From Streptococcus mitis (lineage in GTDB: Bacteria; Bacillota; Bacilli; Lactobacillales; Streptococcaceae), in assembly GCF_001281025.1 (NCBI RefSeq), contig NZ_CP012646.1, forward strand, positions 1,145,001-1,209,000: a DNA stretch of 64,000 nt, in the 5' to 3' direction. The stretch's first letter is position 1. Each line of letters opens with the position of its first letter. A program made the position numbers and the translations under genes. The notes beneath the pieces are model-generated. The model was not told where the DNA came from, searched no databases, and worked only from the letters and a program-made list of their open reading frames with translations. Below, in pieces: positions 53,819 through 63,738 of this stretch.

Positions 53819-55948
53819 ATGGATAAAAAATATTTAAAAATTTCCCAAGATTTGGGTGTGACCTTAAAACAAATTGATACTGTCTTGTCTTTAACAGCTG
53901 AAGGGGCAACTATTCCCTTTATCGCGCGTTATCGCAAGGACATGACTGGTAGTCTGGATGAGGTGGCGATTAAGGCTATTATCGACTTGGATAAAAGTCT
54001 GACAAATCTCAACGACCGTAAGGAAGCTGTTTTAGCTAAGATTCAAGAACAAGGCAAGTTGACCAAGGAGTTGGAAGAGGCAATCTTAGCTGCCGAAAAA
54101 TTAGCAGACGTAGAAGAACTCTATCTACCTTTTAAAGAAAAACGTCGGACTAAGGCAACCATTGCCCGTGAAGCCGGACTCTTTCCGCTTGCTCGCTTGA
54201 TTTTGCAGAATGTAACTGACTTAGAGAAGGAAGCTGAAAAATTCGTCTGTGAAGGATTTGCGACTGGGAAGGAAGCCTTGGCTGGTGCAGTTGATATCTT
54301 GGTCGAAGCCTTATCTGAAGATGTCAATTTACGCGCTCTAACTTATCAGGAAGTGCTGAGACACTCTAAAATCACCTCGCAGGTCAAAGATGAGAGTCTT
54401 GATGAAAAGCAGGTCTTTCAGATTTATTATGACTTTTCAGAGACAGTTGGAAATATGCAGGGTTATCGTACCTTAGCCCTCAATCGTGGGGAGAAGCTAG
54501 GTGTCTTGAAGGTCGGTTTTGAACATACGACGGACCGTATTCTAACTTTCTTTGCTTCTCGTTTCAAGGTGAAAAACGCCTATATAGATGAAGTTGTCCA
54601 ACAGTCAGTTAAGAAAAAAGTTTTGCCTGCTATCGAGCGACGCATTCGGACGGAATTAACTGAGAAAGCAGAAGAAGGGGCTATCCAACTCTTTTCGGAC
54701 AATCTGCGCAATCTGCTCTTGGTTGCTCCGCTGAAAGGGCGCGTGGTTCTTGGATTTGACCCTGCCTTTCGTACAGGTGCCAAGCTAGCTGTCGTGGATG
54801 CAACAGGAAAAATGCTGACAACTCAGGTCATTTATCCTGTCAAACCAGCATCAGCTCGTCAAATCGAAGAAGCAAAGAAAGATTTGGCAGATTTGATTGG
54901 TCAATACGGTGTAGAGATTATTGCCATCGGTAATGGAACGGCCAGTCGTGAAAGTGAAGCTTTTGTGGCGGAAGTTCTTAAAAATTTTCCTGAGGTTAGT
55001 TATGTCATCGTCAATGAAAGTGGTGCTTCGGTCTATTCTGCCAGTGAACTTGCTCGTCAGGAGTTCCCAGACTTGACCGTTGAAAAACGCTCTGCCATTT
55101 CTATCGCCCGTCGTTTGCAAGATCCTCTTGCGGAATTGGTCAAAATCGATCCTAAGTCAATTGGTGTCGGTCAATACCAACATGATGTCAGTCAGAAGAA
55201 ATTATCTGAGAGTCTGGACTTTGTTGTCGATACAGTGGTAAACCAAGTCGGTGTCAATGTCAATACAGCCAGCCCAGCTCTTCTTTCCCATGTCGCTGGA
55301 CTCAATAAAACCATTTCTGAAAATATCGTCAAGTATCGTGAAGAAGAAGGAAAAATCACTTCACGAGCTCAAATTAAGAAGGTTCCGCGTCTGGGTGCCA
55401 AGGCTTTTGAACAGGCAGCTGGTTTCCTTCGTATCCCTGAAAGTAGCAATATCCTTGATAATACAGGAGTTCACCCAGAAAACTATGCTGCGGTTAAGGA
55501 CCTCTTCAAACGTTTAGATATTAAAGACCTAAACGAAGAAGCCCAAGGCAAACTCAAGTCGCTATCAATCAAGGAAATGGCGCAAGAACTAGACCTTGGT
55601 CCAGAAACTCTTAAAGATATCATTGCCGATCTTCTCAAACCAGGTCGAGATTTCCGTGATTCCTTTGACGCACCTGTACTTCGGCAAGATGTCCTAGATA
55701 TCAAAGACTTAGTGGTTGGTCAGAAGCTGGAAGGTGTGGTGCGTAATGTCGTTGACTTCGGTGCCTTCGTTGATATCGGAATTCACGAGGACGGCTTGAT
55801 TCATATTTCCCACATGAGTCGCAAGTTTATCAAACACCCTAGTCAAGTGGTGTCAGTTGGAGATTTGGTAACGGTTTGGGTTAAGAAAATCGATACTGAA
55901 CGTGAAAAAGTCAATCTGTCGCTTCTAGCTCCAAATGAGACTGACTGA
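53819..55948 (+). CDS. tex: Tex family transcription accessory / RNA-binding protein
   Basis: 709 residues. Order: N-terminal helical part with [20 protein letters not shown], a YqgF-like RNase H fold ([19 protein letters not shown]), helix-hairpin-helix region ([20 protein letters not shown]), and a C-terminal S1 domain (about 635-705) with [20 protein letters not shown]. Nucleic-acid-binding cytosolic factor tied to transcription and, in pneumococcus, to expression of virulence genes. No Shine-Dalgarno, and the -10 box is adjacent, so a leaderless mRNA is predicted. Overlaps sprT by 14 bases. Confidence 0.95.
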   Translation: MDKKYLKISQDLGVTLKQIDTVLSLTAEGATIPFIARYRKDMTGSLDEVAIKAIIDLDKSLTNLNDRKEAVLAKIQEQGKLTKELEEAILAAEKLADVEELYLPFKEKRRTKATIAREAGLFPLARLILQNVTDLEKEAEKFVCEGFATGKEALAGAVDILVEALSEDVNLRALTYQEVLRHSKITSQVKDESLDEKQVFQIYYDFSETVGNMQGYRTLALNRGEKLGVLKVGFEHTTDRILTFFASRFKVKNAYIDEVVQQSVKKKVLPAIERRIRTELTEKAEEGAIQLFSDNLRNLLLVAPLKGRVVLGFDPAFRTGAKLAVVDATGKMLTTQVIYPVKPASARQIEEAKKDLADLIGQYGVEIIAIGNGTASRESEAFVAEVLKNFPEVSYVIVNESGASVYSASELARQEFPDLTVEKRSAISIARRLQDPLAELVKIDPKSIGVGQYQHDVSQKKLSESLDFVVDTVVNQVGVNVNTASPALLSHVAGLNKTISENIVKYREEEGKITSRAQIKKVPRLGAKAFEQAAGFLRIPESSNILDNTGVHPENYAAVKDLFKRLDIKDLNEEAQGKLKSLSIKEMAQELDLGPETLKDIIADLLKPGRDFRDSFDAPVLRQDVLDIKDLVVGQKLEGVVRNVVDFGAFVDIGIHEDGLIHISHMSRKFIKHPSQVVSVGDLVTVWVKKIDTEREKVNLSLLAPNETD

Positions 55949-56384
55949 TTACGTCAAGCAGGTTTCAATAGAAGACTTCGGCAGACCTTTTATCCATCAT
56001 GCCCAGTGGAATAGGCGTCTACGTTCGACAGGTGGGCGATTTTTCCCAAAAGATGGGCATTTGGATTTTAATCCCAAGGTTTATCAGGAACTGGGTCTGG
56101 ATGTTTTTAGGAAAATTGTCCGACATGAACTCTGTCATTATCACCTCTATTTTCAAGGGAAGGGCTATCAACACAAGGATCGGGATTTTAAGGAACTGTT
56201 GAAAGCAGTGGATGGATTACGCTTTGTACCAACCTTGCCAAATAGCAACTCCAAACCACTCAAGGTCTATCGTTGTCAATCCTGCCAGCAAAGGTATCAG
56301 CGCAAGCGAAGGATTGATACCAAACGCTATCTCTGTGGAGTTTGTAGAGGTAAATTGCTACTAATAAATCAGCCTGAGGACTGA
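55935..56384 (+). CDS. SprT-like metal-binding protein
   Basis: 149 residues. The zinc motif HELCHYHLY (HExxH) lies near residue 60, and a C-terminal zinc ribbon has CQSCQQRY and CGVCRGKL. SprT-like proteins are related to the DNA-protein crosslink protease SPRTN, but bacterial roles are not established. Its start lies inside the end of tex, so translation is coupled; the tex-sprT pair is common in streptococci. Confidence 0.9.
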   Translation: MRLTDYVKQVSIEDFGRPFIHHAQWNRRLRSTGGRFFPKDGHLDFNPKVYQELGLDVFRKIVRHELCHYHLYFQGKGYQHKDRDFKELLKAVDGLRFVPTLPNSNSKPLKVYRCQSCQQRYQRKRRIDTKRYLCGVCRGKLLLINQPED

Positions 56385-56442
56385 TGAAAGCCGAGCCTAC
56401 CCGTGATATACTATATCTAACCTAGCAGAAAGAGGAAATATC

Positions 56443-56715
56443 ATGAATAGTAAATTTTATAAAATGAGACGAAATCGCATGATTTCAGGAGTTTTGGCAG
56501 GTCTGTCAGACAAGTGGAACTTTGATGTTACCCTTGTACGTTTTCTGTTTGCCATTTTTACAGTTGCAAACTTTGGACTTGGCGTGATTATCTATATCAT
56601 CCTAGCCTCTATCTTACCAACCAAGGAAGACATAGAAGCCGAAATGTACGGAACAGGACCACGCAAACGCAAGGAAGCCCAAGCCATTGAAGAAAATGAT
56701 GGATGGTTTTGGTGA
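56443..56715 (+). CDS. PspC-domain membrane protein
   Basis: 90 residues. The PspC domain covers about 5-65: MRRNRMISGVLAGLSDKW, then LVRFLFAIFTVANFGLGVII with the single membrane helix. The charged C-terminus ends in DGWFW. Related to phage-shock PspC, a sensor of envelope stress; unrelated to the pneumococcal surface protein of the same name. AGAAAGAGG ribosome site, 58 bases after sprT. Confidence 0.88.
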   Translation: MNSKFYKMRRNRMISGVLAGLSDKWNFDVTLVRFLFAIFTVANFGLGVIIYIILASILPTKEDIEAEMYGTGPRKRKEAQAIEENDGWFW

Positions 56716-56777
56716 GGTAGAAACAGTTATTTTACTGTTAGTCTATGAATTCGACTAATCTATTTTAACATTTCTTG

Positions 56778-56804
56778 AACCCTTGTATCCGCAAGGGTTT
56801 TCTT
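56778..56804 (+). terminator. Terminator after the PspC gene
   Basis: AACCCTTG / CAAGGGTT arms, 6-base loop, then TTCTTC. Confidence 0.75.
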
Positions 56805-56867
56805 CTTACTTTCTTTTTATGGTAAAATATTTTTAATGAAATGCCTACATTTCCCCCAATCTTACAA

Positions 56868-56889
56868 AAATGTAAGATTAAAGTCTCTT
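56868..56889. promoter_or_regulatory. Probable BceR-type operator of the Bce transporter
   Basis: Perfect inverted repeat AATCTTACA-AAAA-TGTAAGATT. As I recall it, the binding consensus of BceR-like response regulators is TNACA-N4-TGTAA, which this matches exactly (TTACA-AAAA-TGTAA). A further half-site TTGTAAGG lies at 56889-56896. It is about 75 bases before the first start codon of the ABC operon. Confidence 0.65.
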
Positions 56890-56963
56890 TTGTAAGGTTA
56901 GGTTATGGCAAGCAGTCTTTTTTTGATGTAAACTAGACTCATAAAGAACAAAGGAGTAACATC

Positions 56964-57074
56964 ATGAAACAAATCTTACATAAGAAAACTAGAAAACCAA
57001 GTCACAAAGATATCGAGCGCGTTCAGCTGGGATGCGCTATGATGCAAGAGACATTTCATTTGATGGGATATTAA
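56964..57074 (+). CDS. Small basic protein, 36 residues, first in the Bce operon
   Basis: ATG at 56964 with AAAGGAG eight bases upstream, TAA at 57072. The product is Lys/Arg/His-rich in its first half (MKQILHKKTRKPSHKDIERV) and has a Cys and Met pair near the end. It lies between the operator and the transporter genes and ends 14 bases before the ATPase start. No family recognised; the good ribosome site and operon position argue that it is translated. Confidence 0.55.
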   Translation: MKQILHKKTRKPSHKDIERVQLGCAMMQETFHLMGY

Positions 57075-57088
57075 GAAAGGAGATTCTC

Positions 57089-57847
57089 ATGACACTTTTA
57101 GATGTAAAACACGTTCAAAAAATTTATAAAACTCGTTTTCAGGGCAACCAAGTAGAGGCCCTTAAGGATATTCACTTTACCGTAGAAAAGGGTGACTACG
57201 TTGCCATCATGGGTGAGTCTGGTTCTGGTAAATCAACTCTTCTCAATATCCTAGCTATGCTGGATAAACCAACTCGTGGTCAGGTTTATCTGAATGGAAC
57301 TGATACAGCAACCATTAAAAATTCACAGGCTTCTAGCTTCCGTCGTGAAAAGCTGGGCTTTGTCTTCCAAGACTTTAACTTGCTAGATACTCTCTCTGTA
57401 AAGGATAATATCTTGCTTCCGCTTGTCTTGTCAAGAAGACCCATTACGGAGATGATGAAGAAATTGGTGGTGACAGCTGAGAATCTTGGTATCAACCAAT
57501 TGCAAGAGAAGTATCCTTACGAGATTTCAGGTGGGCAGAAACAGCGTGTAGCAGTAGCCCGCGCCATCATCACAGAACCTGAAATTCTCCTTGCGGATGA
57601 GCCAACAGGAGCCCTTGATTCCAAGTCATCTGCAGCCTTACTTGATGTCTTTGATGAAATCAATGAGCGTGGCCAAACTATTCTCATGGTAACCCACTCA
57701 ACAGCAGCAGCTAGCAGAGCTAAACGTGTACTCTTTATCAAAGACGGCATTCTTTACAACCAAATCTACCGTGGAGAGAAGACAGAACGTCAGATGTTCC
57801 AAGAAATTTCTGATACCTTGACTGTCATGGCAAGCGAGGTGAATTAG
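57089..57847 (+). CDS. Bce-type ABC transporter ATP-binding protein
   Basis: 252 residues from the ATG at 57089 (AAAGGAG upstream); the frame is open 19 codons earlier but that overlaps the small gene. Walker [10 protein letters not shown], signature [14 protein letters not shown], Walker [14 protein letters not shown]. The LolD/MacB/BceA subfamily is indicated by the sequence and by the FtsX-type partner that starts two bases on. Such pairs give resistance to, and sense, bacitracin and other peptide antibiotics. Confidence 0.93.
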   Translation: MTLLDVKHVQKIYKTRFQGNQVEALKDIHFTVEKGDYVAIMGESGSGKSTLLNILAMLDKPTRGQVYLNGTDTATIKNSQASSFRREKLGFVFQDFNLLDTLSVKDNILLPLVLSRRPITEMMKKLVVTAENLGINQLQEKYPYEISGGQKQRVAVARAIITEPEILLADEPTGALDSKSSAALLDVFDEINERGQTILMVTHSTAAASRAKRVLFIKDGILYNQIYRGEKTERQMFQEISDTLTVMASEVN

Positions 57848-57848
57848 T

Positions 57849-59837
57849 ATGTTTCGATTAACCAATAAGTTAGCGGTATCGAACTTGATTAAAAACCGCA
57901 AACTCTACTATCCTTTTGCGCTGGCTGTTCTCTTGGCAGTCACCGTCACCTATCTCTTTTACTCTCTAACCTTCAATCCCAAGATTTCGGAAATCCGTGG
58001 AGGGACAACCATTCAAGCTACTCTTGGATTTGGTATGTTTGTCGTCACCCTTGCGTCAGCTATTATCGTCCTTTATGCAAATAGTTTTGTTATGAAAAAC
58101 CGTTCCAAGGAACTAGGGATTTATGGCATGTTGGGCTTGGAGAAGCGCCATCTAATCAGTATGACCTTTAAAGAGTTAGTGCTATTTGGAATTCTAACTG
58201 TTGGAGCAGGTATCGGTATTGGAGCCTTATTTGACAAGTTGATTTTTGCATTCTTGCTCAAACTGATGAAATTGAAGGTTGAACTGGTCGCCACCTTCCA
58301 GATGAAAGTTGTCATTACAGTACTTGTTGTCTTTGGATTGATTTTCCTAGGCCTCATGTTCCTGAATGCCCTTCGAATCGCCCGTATGAATGCCCTCCAG
58401 CTCTCGCGTGAGAAAGCAAGCGGAGAGAAAAGAGGTCGTTTCCTACCTCTCCAAACTATTCTTGGTTCCATAAGTTTAGGGATTGGCTATTATCTTGCCC
58501 TTACGGTAACCGATCCTCTTACAGCCCTAACAACTTTCTTCCTAGCTGTTTTACTGGTTATCTTTGGGACCTATCTCTTGTTCAATGCAGGAATTACAGT
58601 CTTCCTCCAAATCTTAAAGAAAAACAAGAAATACTATTACCAACCTAATAACCTGATCTCAGTGTCTAACTTGATTTTCCGTATGAAGAAAAATGCGGTT
58701 GGACTAGCAACTATCGCTATCTTGTCAACAATGGTTTTGGTAACCATGTCAGCAGCGACAAGCATTTTCAATTCCGCAGAAAGCTTAAAAAAAGTTCTAA
58801 ATCCGCATGACTTTGGAATTACTGGAAAAAATGTTGAAAAAGAAGATTTGGACAAACTCTTGAGCCAGTTTGCAAGTGACAAAGGTTATAGTGTCAAAGA
58901 GAAAGAAGTTCTTCGTTACAGTAACTTTGGTATTGCAAATCAAGAAGGAACCAAGTTAACTATTTTTGAAAAAGGACAAAACCGTGTCCAACCAAAAACA
59001 GTTTTCATGGTATTTGACCAAAAAGATTATGAAAATATGACTGGTCAAAAACTGTCTCTATCAGGAAATGAGGTCGGTCTCTTTGCCAAAAATGACGGAC
59101 TGAAAGGACAGAAAGTACTAACTCTAAATGATCATCAATTTTCTGTCAAAGAAGAATTTACTAAAGATTTCATTGTCAACCATGTCCCAAATCAGTTTAA
59201 TATTTTGACTGCTGATTACAATTACCTTGTTGTTCCTAATTTGCAAGCATTTTTGGATCAATTCCCAGATTCGGCTATCTATAATCAGTTTTACGGTGGC
59301 ATGAATGTAAATATCAGTGAAGAAGAACAACTCAAGGTCGCTGAAGAGTATGAAAAATACCTCAATCAGTTTAATGCTCAATTAAACACAGAAGATAGCT
59401 ATGTTTATGGTAGCAATCTAGCAGATGCTCGTTCTCAGATGAGTGCCCTCTTTGGTGGTGTCTTCTTTATCGGTATTTTCCTATCCATTATCTTTATGAT
59501 CGGAACCGTTCTGGTCATCTACTACAAACAAATTTCTGAAGGCTATGAAGACCGTGAACGCTTTATTATCTTGCAGAAAGTCGGTTTGGATCAAAAGCAA
59601 ATCAAGCAAACCATCAACAAACAGGTTTTAACTGTTTTCTTCCTTCCTTTGCTTTTTGCCTTCATACATCTAGCATTTGCCTACCATATGCTTAGTCTGA
59701 TTTTAAAAGTAATTGGTGTAATAGATACGACTATGATGTTGATTGTGACCTTGTCTATCTGCGCTATCTTCCTCATCGCCTATGTGCTGATTTTCATGAT
59801 TACTTCAAGAAGCTATCGCAAGATTGTACAAATGTAA
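57849..59837 (+). CDS. Bce-type ABC transporter permease (FtsX family)
   Basis: 662 residues. Ten membrane segments: four near the N-terminus with the FtsX domain MFVVTLASAIIVLYANSFVM, then KNRSKELGIYGMLGL; two central; a large extracellular part of about 210 residues (roughly 305-520) typical of BceB; and a second FtsX domain at the C-terminus with GTVLVIYYKQISEGYEDRER. The big extracellular loop is what detects the antibiotic. No two-component system is adjacent, which is unusual for the type in bacilli but common in streptococci. Confidence 0.92.
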   Translation: MFRLTNKLAVSNLIKNRKLYYPFALAVLLAVTVTYLFYSLTFNPKISEIRGGTTIQATLGFGMFVVTLASAIIVLYANSFVMKNRSKELGIYGMLGLEKRHLISMTFKELVLFGILTVGAGIGIGALFDKLIFAFLLKLMKLKVELVATFQMKVVITVLVVFGLIFLGLMFLNALRIARMNALQLSREKASGEKRGRFLPLQTILGSISLGIGYYLALTVTDPLTALTTFFLAVLLVIFGTYLLFNAGITVFLQILKKNKKYYYQPNNLISVSNLIFRMKKNAVGLATIAILSTMVLVTMSAATSIFNSAESLKKVLNPHDFGITGKNVEKEDLDKLLSQFASDKGYSVKEKEVLRYSNFGIANQEGTKLTIFEKGQNRVQPKTVFMVFDQKDYENMTGQKLSLSGNEVGLFAKNDGLKGQKVLTLNDHQFSVKEEFTKDFIVNHVPNQFNILTADYNYLVVPNLQAFLDQFPDSAIYNQFYGGMNVNISEEEQLKVAEEYEKYLNQFNAQLNTEDSYVYGSNLADARSQMSALFGGVFFIGIFLSIIFMIGTVLVIYYKQISEGYEDRERFIILQKVGLDQKQIKQTINKQVLTVFFLPLLFAFIHLAFAYHMLSLILKVIGVIDTTMMLIVTLSICAIFLIAYVLIFMITSRSYRKIVQM

Positions 59838-59842
59838 AAAAG

Positions 59843-59874
59843 ATACCTCGACTTCAAAATCGAGGTATTTCTTG
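59843..59874. terminator. Terminator between the Bce permease and VIT gene
   Basis: ATACCTCGA / TCGAGGTAT arms, 8-base loop, with A-run and TTTCTT flanks, between convergent genes. Confidence 0.8.
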
Positions 59875-59878
59875 TCTT

Positions 59879-60574
59879 CTAAATGCTGAAAAGTTGTCCG
59901 AGCAGGAAGGTAACTCCCATGGTTAAAAGACCAATAGCAAGGTTCCGAATCATCGCTGTTCTAGTCGGAGCCTTTCCAAGTTTGGCACTAGTGTAACCAG
60001 TGAGAAGAAGGGCCACACCGACGATAAGGACGGTAGCAGGGATGCGGTATTCACTTGGGAAAATGGTAATTGAAAGCATGGGTGGTAAGCTACCAAGGAA
60101 AAAAGAAATAAAGCTAGAGATAGCAGCATGCCAAGGATTGGTAAACTCTTCATACTCAATCCCATATTTTTCCTCTACCAAAGTCTTGAGTGGATTTTTA
60201 ATAAAGGCCTTGTTGGTGAGAAGTTGGGCTGATGTTTCACACTCACCATTTTGAATATAGGCCGCATAGAGAGATTTTTTAGCTAACTCTATATCTTGGT
60301 CTAGCAAGAGTTTCTCACGCGCAACGGCTGCTTCCTCAGTATCTTTTTGAGTTGAAACGGACACATATTCTCCACCAGCCATTGAAAAGGCACCTGCTAA
60401 AATCGCCGCAAATCCTGATAAAAAGATAATCCAGATATTGCTCGTAGCACTAGCAACCCCAATAACTACACCAGCAATGGAAATAATTCCATCATTGGCA
60501 CCAAGAACACCTGCTCGTAGGATATTTAAACGACCTGCAAAATTTGAATCGATTTCGTGATTTGTTTCTGACAT
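59879..60574 (-). CDS. VIT1/CCC1-family transporter
   Basis: 231 residues from the ATG at 60574 (AAAGGAG upstream); the longer frame to 60652 lacks a ribosome site. Five membrane helices. Family motif LRAGVLGANDGIISIAGVVI followed by GVASA; the middle cytosolic helices carry the acidic EYVSVSTQKDTEEAAVAREK segment, the metal-binding region of VIT proteins. Relatives export or store Fe2+ or Mn2+. Single-gene unit, convergent with the Bce operon. Confidence 0.9.
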   Translation of the reverse strand: MSETNHEIDSNFAGRLNILRAGVLGANDGIISIAGVVIGVASATSNIWIIFLSGFAAILAGAFSMAGGEYVSVSTQKDTEEAAVAREKLLLDQDIELAKKSLYAAYIQNGECETSAQLLTNKAFIKNPLKTLVEEKYGIEYEEFTNPWHAAISSFISFFLGSLPPMLSITIFPSEYRIPATVLIVGVALLLTGYTSAKLGKAPTRTAMIRNLAIGLLTMGVTFLLGQLFSI

Positions 60575-60803
60575 ACTAATCTCCTTTTTATCCAGTATAA
60601 AGGAAACAGGTAATGAAATCAATCTTTTAAAAGTATCTGAAAAAAGTTGCACGATTTTAATTTTACGAGCTTTTTAAAAGTTAGAAACAGCACTAACTAG
60701 TAGAGAAGGATAAAAGAGAAGCAAAGCTGATAGACTAGTCCTTTTTCTACTTATCTATGGTATAATAGGAGGTAGATTTACTAATCGGAGTAAGAAAGAT
60801 TTT

Positions 60804-61595
60804 ATGATTAAACTAGTAGCAACGGATATGGACGGAACCTTCCTAGATGAGAATGGACGCTTTGATATGGACCGTCTCAAGTCTCTCTTGGTTTCCTACA
60901 AGGAAAAAGGGATTTACTTTGCGGTGGCTTCGGGGCGCGGATTTCTATCCTTAGAAAAATTATTTGCTGATGTTCGTGATGACATTATTTTTATCGCGGA
61001 AAATGGCAGTTTGGTAGAGTATCGAGGTCAGGACTTGTATGAAGCGACCATGTCTCGTGAGTTTTATTTGACGACTTTTGAAAAGCTGAAAACGTCACCT
61101 TATGTAGACATCAATAAACTGCTCTTGACGGGAAAAAAGGGAGCTTATGTTCTAGATACGGTTGATGAGACCTATTTGAAAGTGAGTCAGCACTATAATG
61201 AAAATATCCAAAAAGTAGCGATTCTGGAAGATATTAAAGATGACATTTTCAAATTTACGACCAACTTCACAGAAGAAACGCTTGAAGCTGGGGAGGCTTG
61301 GGTTAATGAACATGTTCCTGGTGTTAAGGCCATGACAACTGGTTTTGAATCCATTGACATCGTTCTGGACTATGTCGATAAGGGTGTGGCCATTGTTGAA
61401 TTAGCTAAAAAACTTGGTATCACAATGGATCAGGTTATGGCTTTTGGAGACAATCTAAATGACTTGCATATGATGCAGGTTGTGGGACATCCTGTAGCTC
61501 CTGAAAATGCACGACCAGAAATTTTAGAATTAGCAAAGACTGTGATTGGTCACCATAAGGACCAGTCGGTTATAGCTTATATGGAGGGCTTATAA
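60804..61595 (+). CDS. Cof-type HAD hydrolase, first of two
   Basis: 263 residues. Motif I DMDGTFLDENG, motif II AVASGRG, and motif IV GDNLNDLHMM. Cytosolic phosphatase of the YidA/Cof group; substrate unknown. TATGGTATAATAGG near 60758 is the promoter. Its stop overlaps the start of the second Cof gene by one base. The sequence differs clearly from its neighbour, so this is an old duplication. Confidence 0.9.
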   Translation: MIKLVATDMDGTFLDENGRFDMDRLKSLLVSYKEKGIYFAVASGRGFLSLEKLFADVRDDIIFIAENGSLVEYRGQDLYEATMSREFYLTTFEKLKTSPYVDINKLLLTGKKGAYVLDTVDETYLKVSQHYNENIQKVAILEDIKDDIFKFTTNFTEETLEAGEAWVNEHVPGVKAMTTGFESIDIVLDYVDKGVAIVELAKKLGITMDQVMAFGDNLNDLHMMQVVGHPVAPENARPEILELAKTVIGHHKDQSVIAYMEGL

Positions 61596-62413
61596 TGGCA
61601 GATATAAAATTGATTGCATTGGACTTGGACGGGACCTTGCTGACTACTGATAAAAGGCTGACGGATCGTACCAAGGCAACCCTGAAAGCTGCGCGTGATC
61701 GTGGTATCAAGGTTGTATTGACAACTGGTCGTCCTCTAAAAGCCATGGATTTCTTTCTCCATGAGTTAGGAACTGACGGCCATGAAGATGAGTATACGAT
61801 TACTTTTAATGGTGGTTTGGTTCAGAAAAATACAGGTGAAATCCTTGATAAGACAGTCTTTTCATATGATGATGTGGCACGTTTGTATGAAGAAACAGAG
61901 AAATTGTCACTGCCTCTTGATGCTATCTCAGAAGGAACTGTTTATCAAATTCAATCCGACCAAGAAAGTCTTTATGCCAAATTCAATCCAGCTTTGACCT
62001 TTGTTCCAGTGGCCTTTGAAGACCTGTCTAGTCAAATGACCTACAACAAATGTGTGACTGCCTTTGCTCAAGAACCCTTGGATGCAGCCATTCAGAAGAT
62101 TTCTCCAGAATTGTTTGACCAATATGAAATCTTTAAATCACGTGAAATGTTGCTAGAGTGGTCACCAAAGAATGTTCATAAAGCAACAGGTTTGGCAAAA
62201 CTAATCAGCCATCTAGGAATCGACCAAAGCCAAGTGATGGCCTGTGGTGACGAGGCCAATGATCTTTCTATGATTGAATGGGCAGGGCTTGGAGTTGCCA
62301 TGCAAAACGCTGTTCCTGAAGTTAAGGCAGTCGCAAATGTAGTGACGCCAATGACCAATGATGAAGAAGCTGTCGCCTGGGCTATCGAAGAATATGTGCT
62401 AAAGGAGAACTAA
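61595..62413 (+). CDS. Cof-type HAD hydrolase, second of two (YidA-like)
   Basis: 272 residues. LIALDLDGTLLTTDK, TGRPLKAM and GDEANDLSMIEWAG mark the HAD motifs. Closer than its neighbour to the gene at 1983-2789 and to YidA sugar phosphatases. ATGGAGGGC in the end of the previous gene supplies the ribosome site. It ends three bases before ftsY, so the two Cof genes and ftsY form one operon. Confidence 0.9.
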   Translation: MADIKLIALDLDGTLLTTDKRLTDRTKATLKAARDRGIKVVLTTGRPLKAMDFFLHELGTDGHEDEYTITFNGGLVQKNTGEILDKTVFSYDDVARLYEETEKLSLPLDAISEGTVYQIQSDQESLYAKFNPALTFVPVAFEDLSSQMTYNKCVTAFAQEPLDAAIQKISPELFDQYEIFKSREMLLEWSPKNVHKATGLAKLISHLGIDQSQVMACGDEANDLSMIEWAGLGVAMQNAVPEVKAVANVVTPMTNDEEAVAWAIEEYVLKEN

Positions 62414-62416
62414 GAT

Positions 62417-63691
62417 ATGGGATTATTTGACCGTCTATTCGGAAAAAAAGAAGAACCTAAAATCGAAGAAGTTGTAAAAGAAGCTCTGGAAAATCTTGAT
62501 TTGTCTGAAGATACAGAAGCTGAGGAAGTTTCTCAAGAAGATGCAGAAGTTGAAATTGTTGAACAAGCTGAGCTCCAAGAAGATAAAATCCAAGACACAG
62601 TTGAAGAAAGTCTGGATTCAGAGCCAGTTGTAGAGATTCCTCAAGAAGAAATAGAAGAATTTGTAAACTCAGAAGAAGTCTCAGAGAAAGAGAATTATGA
62701 GTTCCTAGAGACTGTAGAAGAAAATAGTTCTGAAGTGCTTGAACCAGAAACGTCTCAAGTAGAAGAAACTGTTCAGGAAAAATATGATCGTAGTCTTAAG
62801 AAAACTCGTACAGGCTTCGGTGCTCGTTTGAATGCCTTCTTTGCCAATTTCCGCTCTGTCGATGAAGAATTCTTCGAGGAACTGGAAGAATTACTGATCA
62901 TGAGTGACGTTGGTGTCCAGGTGGCTTCTAATTTAACTGAGGAACTACGCTACGAAGCCAAGCTTGAAAACGCCAAGAAACCTGACGCACTACGCCGTGT
63001 CATCATTGAGAAATTGGTTGAGCTTTATGAAAAGGATGGTAACTACGATGAAAGAATCCACTTCCAAGATGGCTTGACAGTCATGCTCTTTGTTGGGGTT
63101 AATGGTGTTGGGAAAACAACTTCTATCGGAAAACTCGCACACCGCTACAAACAAGCTGGCAAGAAAGTCATGTTGGTTGCGGCAGATACCTTCCGTGCTG
63201 GTGCCGTTGCCCAATTAGCAGAATGGGGACGCCGTGTGGATGTTCCAGTTGTGACTGGACCTGAAAAAGCTGACCCAGCCAGCGTGGTCTTTGATGGAAT
63301 GGAACGTGCCGTGTCTGAAGGTATCGATATTCTCATGATTGATACTGCTGGTCGTCTGCAAAATAAGGATAATCTTATGGCTGAGTTGGAAAAGATTGGT
63401 CGTATTATCAAACGTGTTGTGCCAGAAGCACCCCATGAAACCTTCTTAGCTCTTGATGCATCAACAGGTCAAAATGCCCTGGTGCAGGCCAAAGAATTTT
63501 CAAAAATTACCCCTTTGACAGGAATTGTCTTGACTAAGATTGATGGAACTGCTCGAGGTGGTGTTGTTCTAGCTATTCGAGAAGAGCTCAATATTCCTGT
63601 AAAATTGATTGGTTTTGGTGAAAAAATCGATGATATTGGAGAGTTTAACTCAGAAAACTTTATGAAGGGTCTCTTGGAAGGCTTAATCTAA
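62417..63691 (+). CDS. ftsY: Signal recognition particle receptor FtsY
   Basis: 424 residues. A short start GLFDRLFGKKEEPK is followed by an acidic, low-complexity A domain up to about residue 125 (Glu/Val-rich), then the NG GTPase: P-loop GVNGVGKTTSIGKLAHRY, DTAGRLQNKDNLM, TKIDGTARGGVVL and GFGEKIDDI. Membrane-associated docking partner of Ffh (5214-6785). Co-transcribed with the two Cof genes. Confidence 0.97.
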   Translation: MGLFDRLFGKKEEPKIEEVVKEALENLDLSEDTEAEEVSQEDAEVEIVEQAELQEDKIQDTVEESLDSEPVVEIPQEEIEEFVNSEEVSEKENYEFLETVEENSSEVLEPETSQVEETVQEKYDRSLKKTRTGFGARLNAFFANFRSVDEEFFEELEELLIMSDVGVQVASNLTEELRYEAKLENAKKPDALRRVIIEKLVELYEKDGNYDERIHFQDGLTVMLFVGVNGVGKTTSIGKLAHRYKQAGKKVMLVAADTFRAGAVAQLAEWGRRVDVPVVTGPEKADPASVVFDGMERAVSEGIDILMIDTAGRLQNKDNLMAELEKIGRIIKRVVPEAPHETFLALDASTGQNALVQAKEFSKITPLTGIVLTKIDGTARGGVVLAIREELNIPVKLIGFGEKIDDIGEFNSENFMKGLLEGLI

Positions 63692-63704
63692 TTAGAAGTA
63701 AAAA

Positions 63705-63738
63705 TCCTGCAAGGCATAAACTTGCAGGAAATTTTTTT
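63705..63738. terminator. Terminator between ftsY and zwf
   Basis: TCCTGCAAG / CTTGCAGGA arms with a 7-base loop, then AATTTTTTT; A-rich on the other side, so it serves both convergent genes. Confidence 0.85.
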
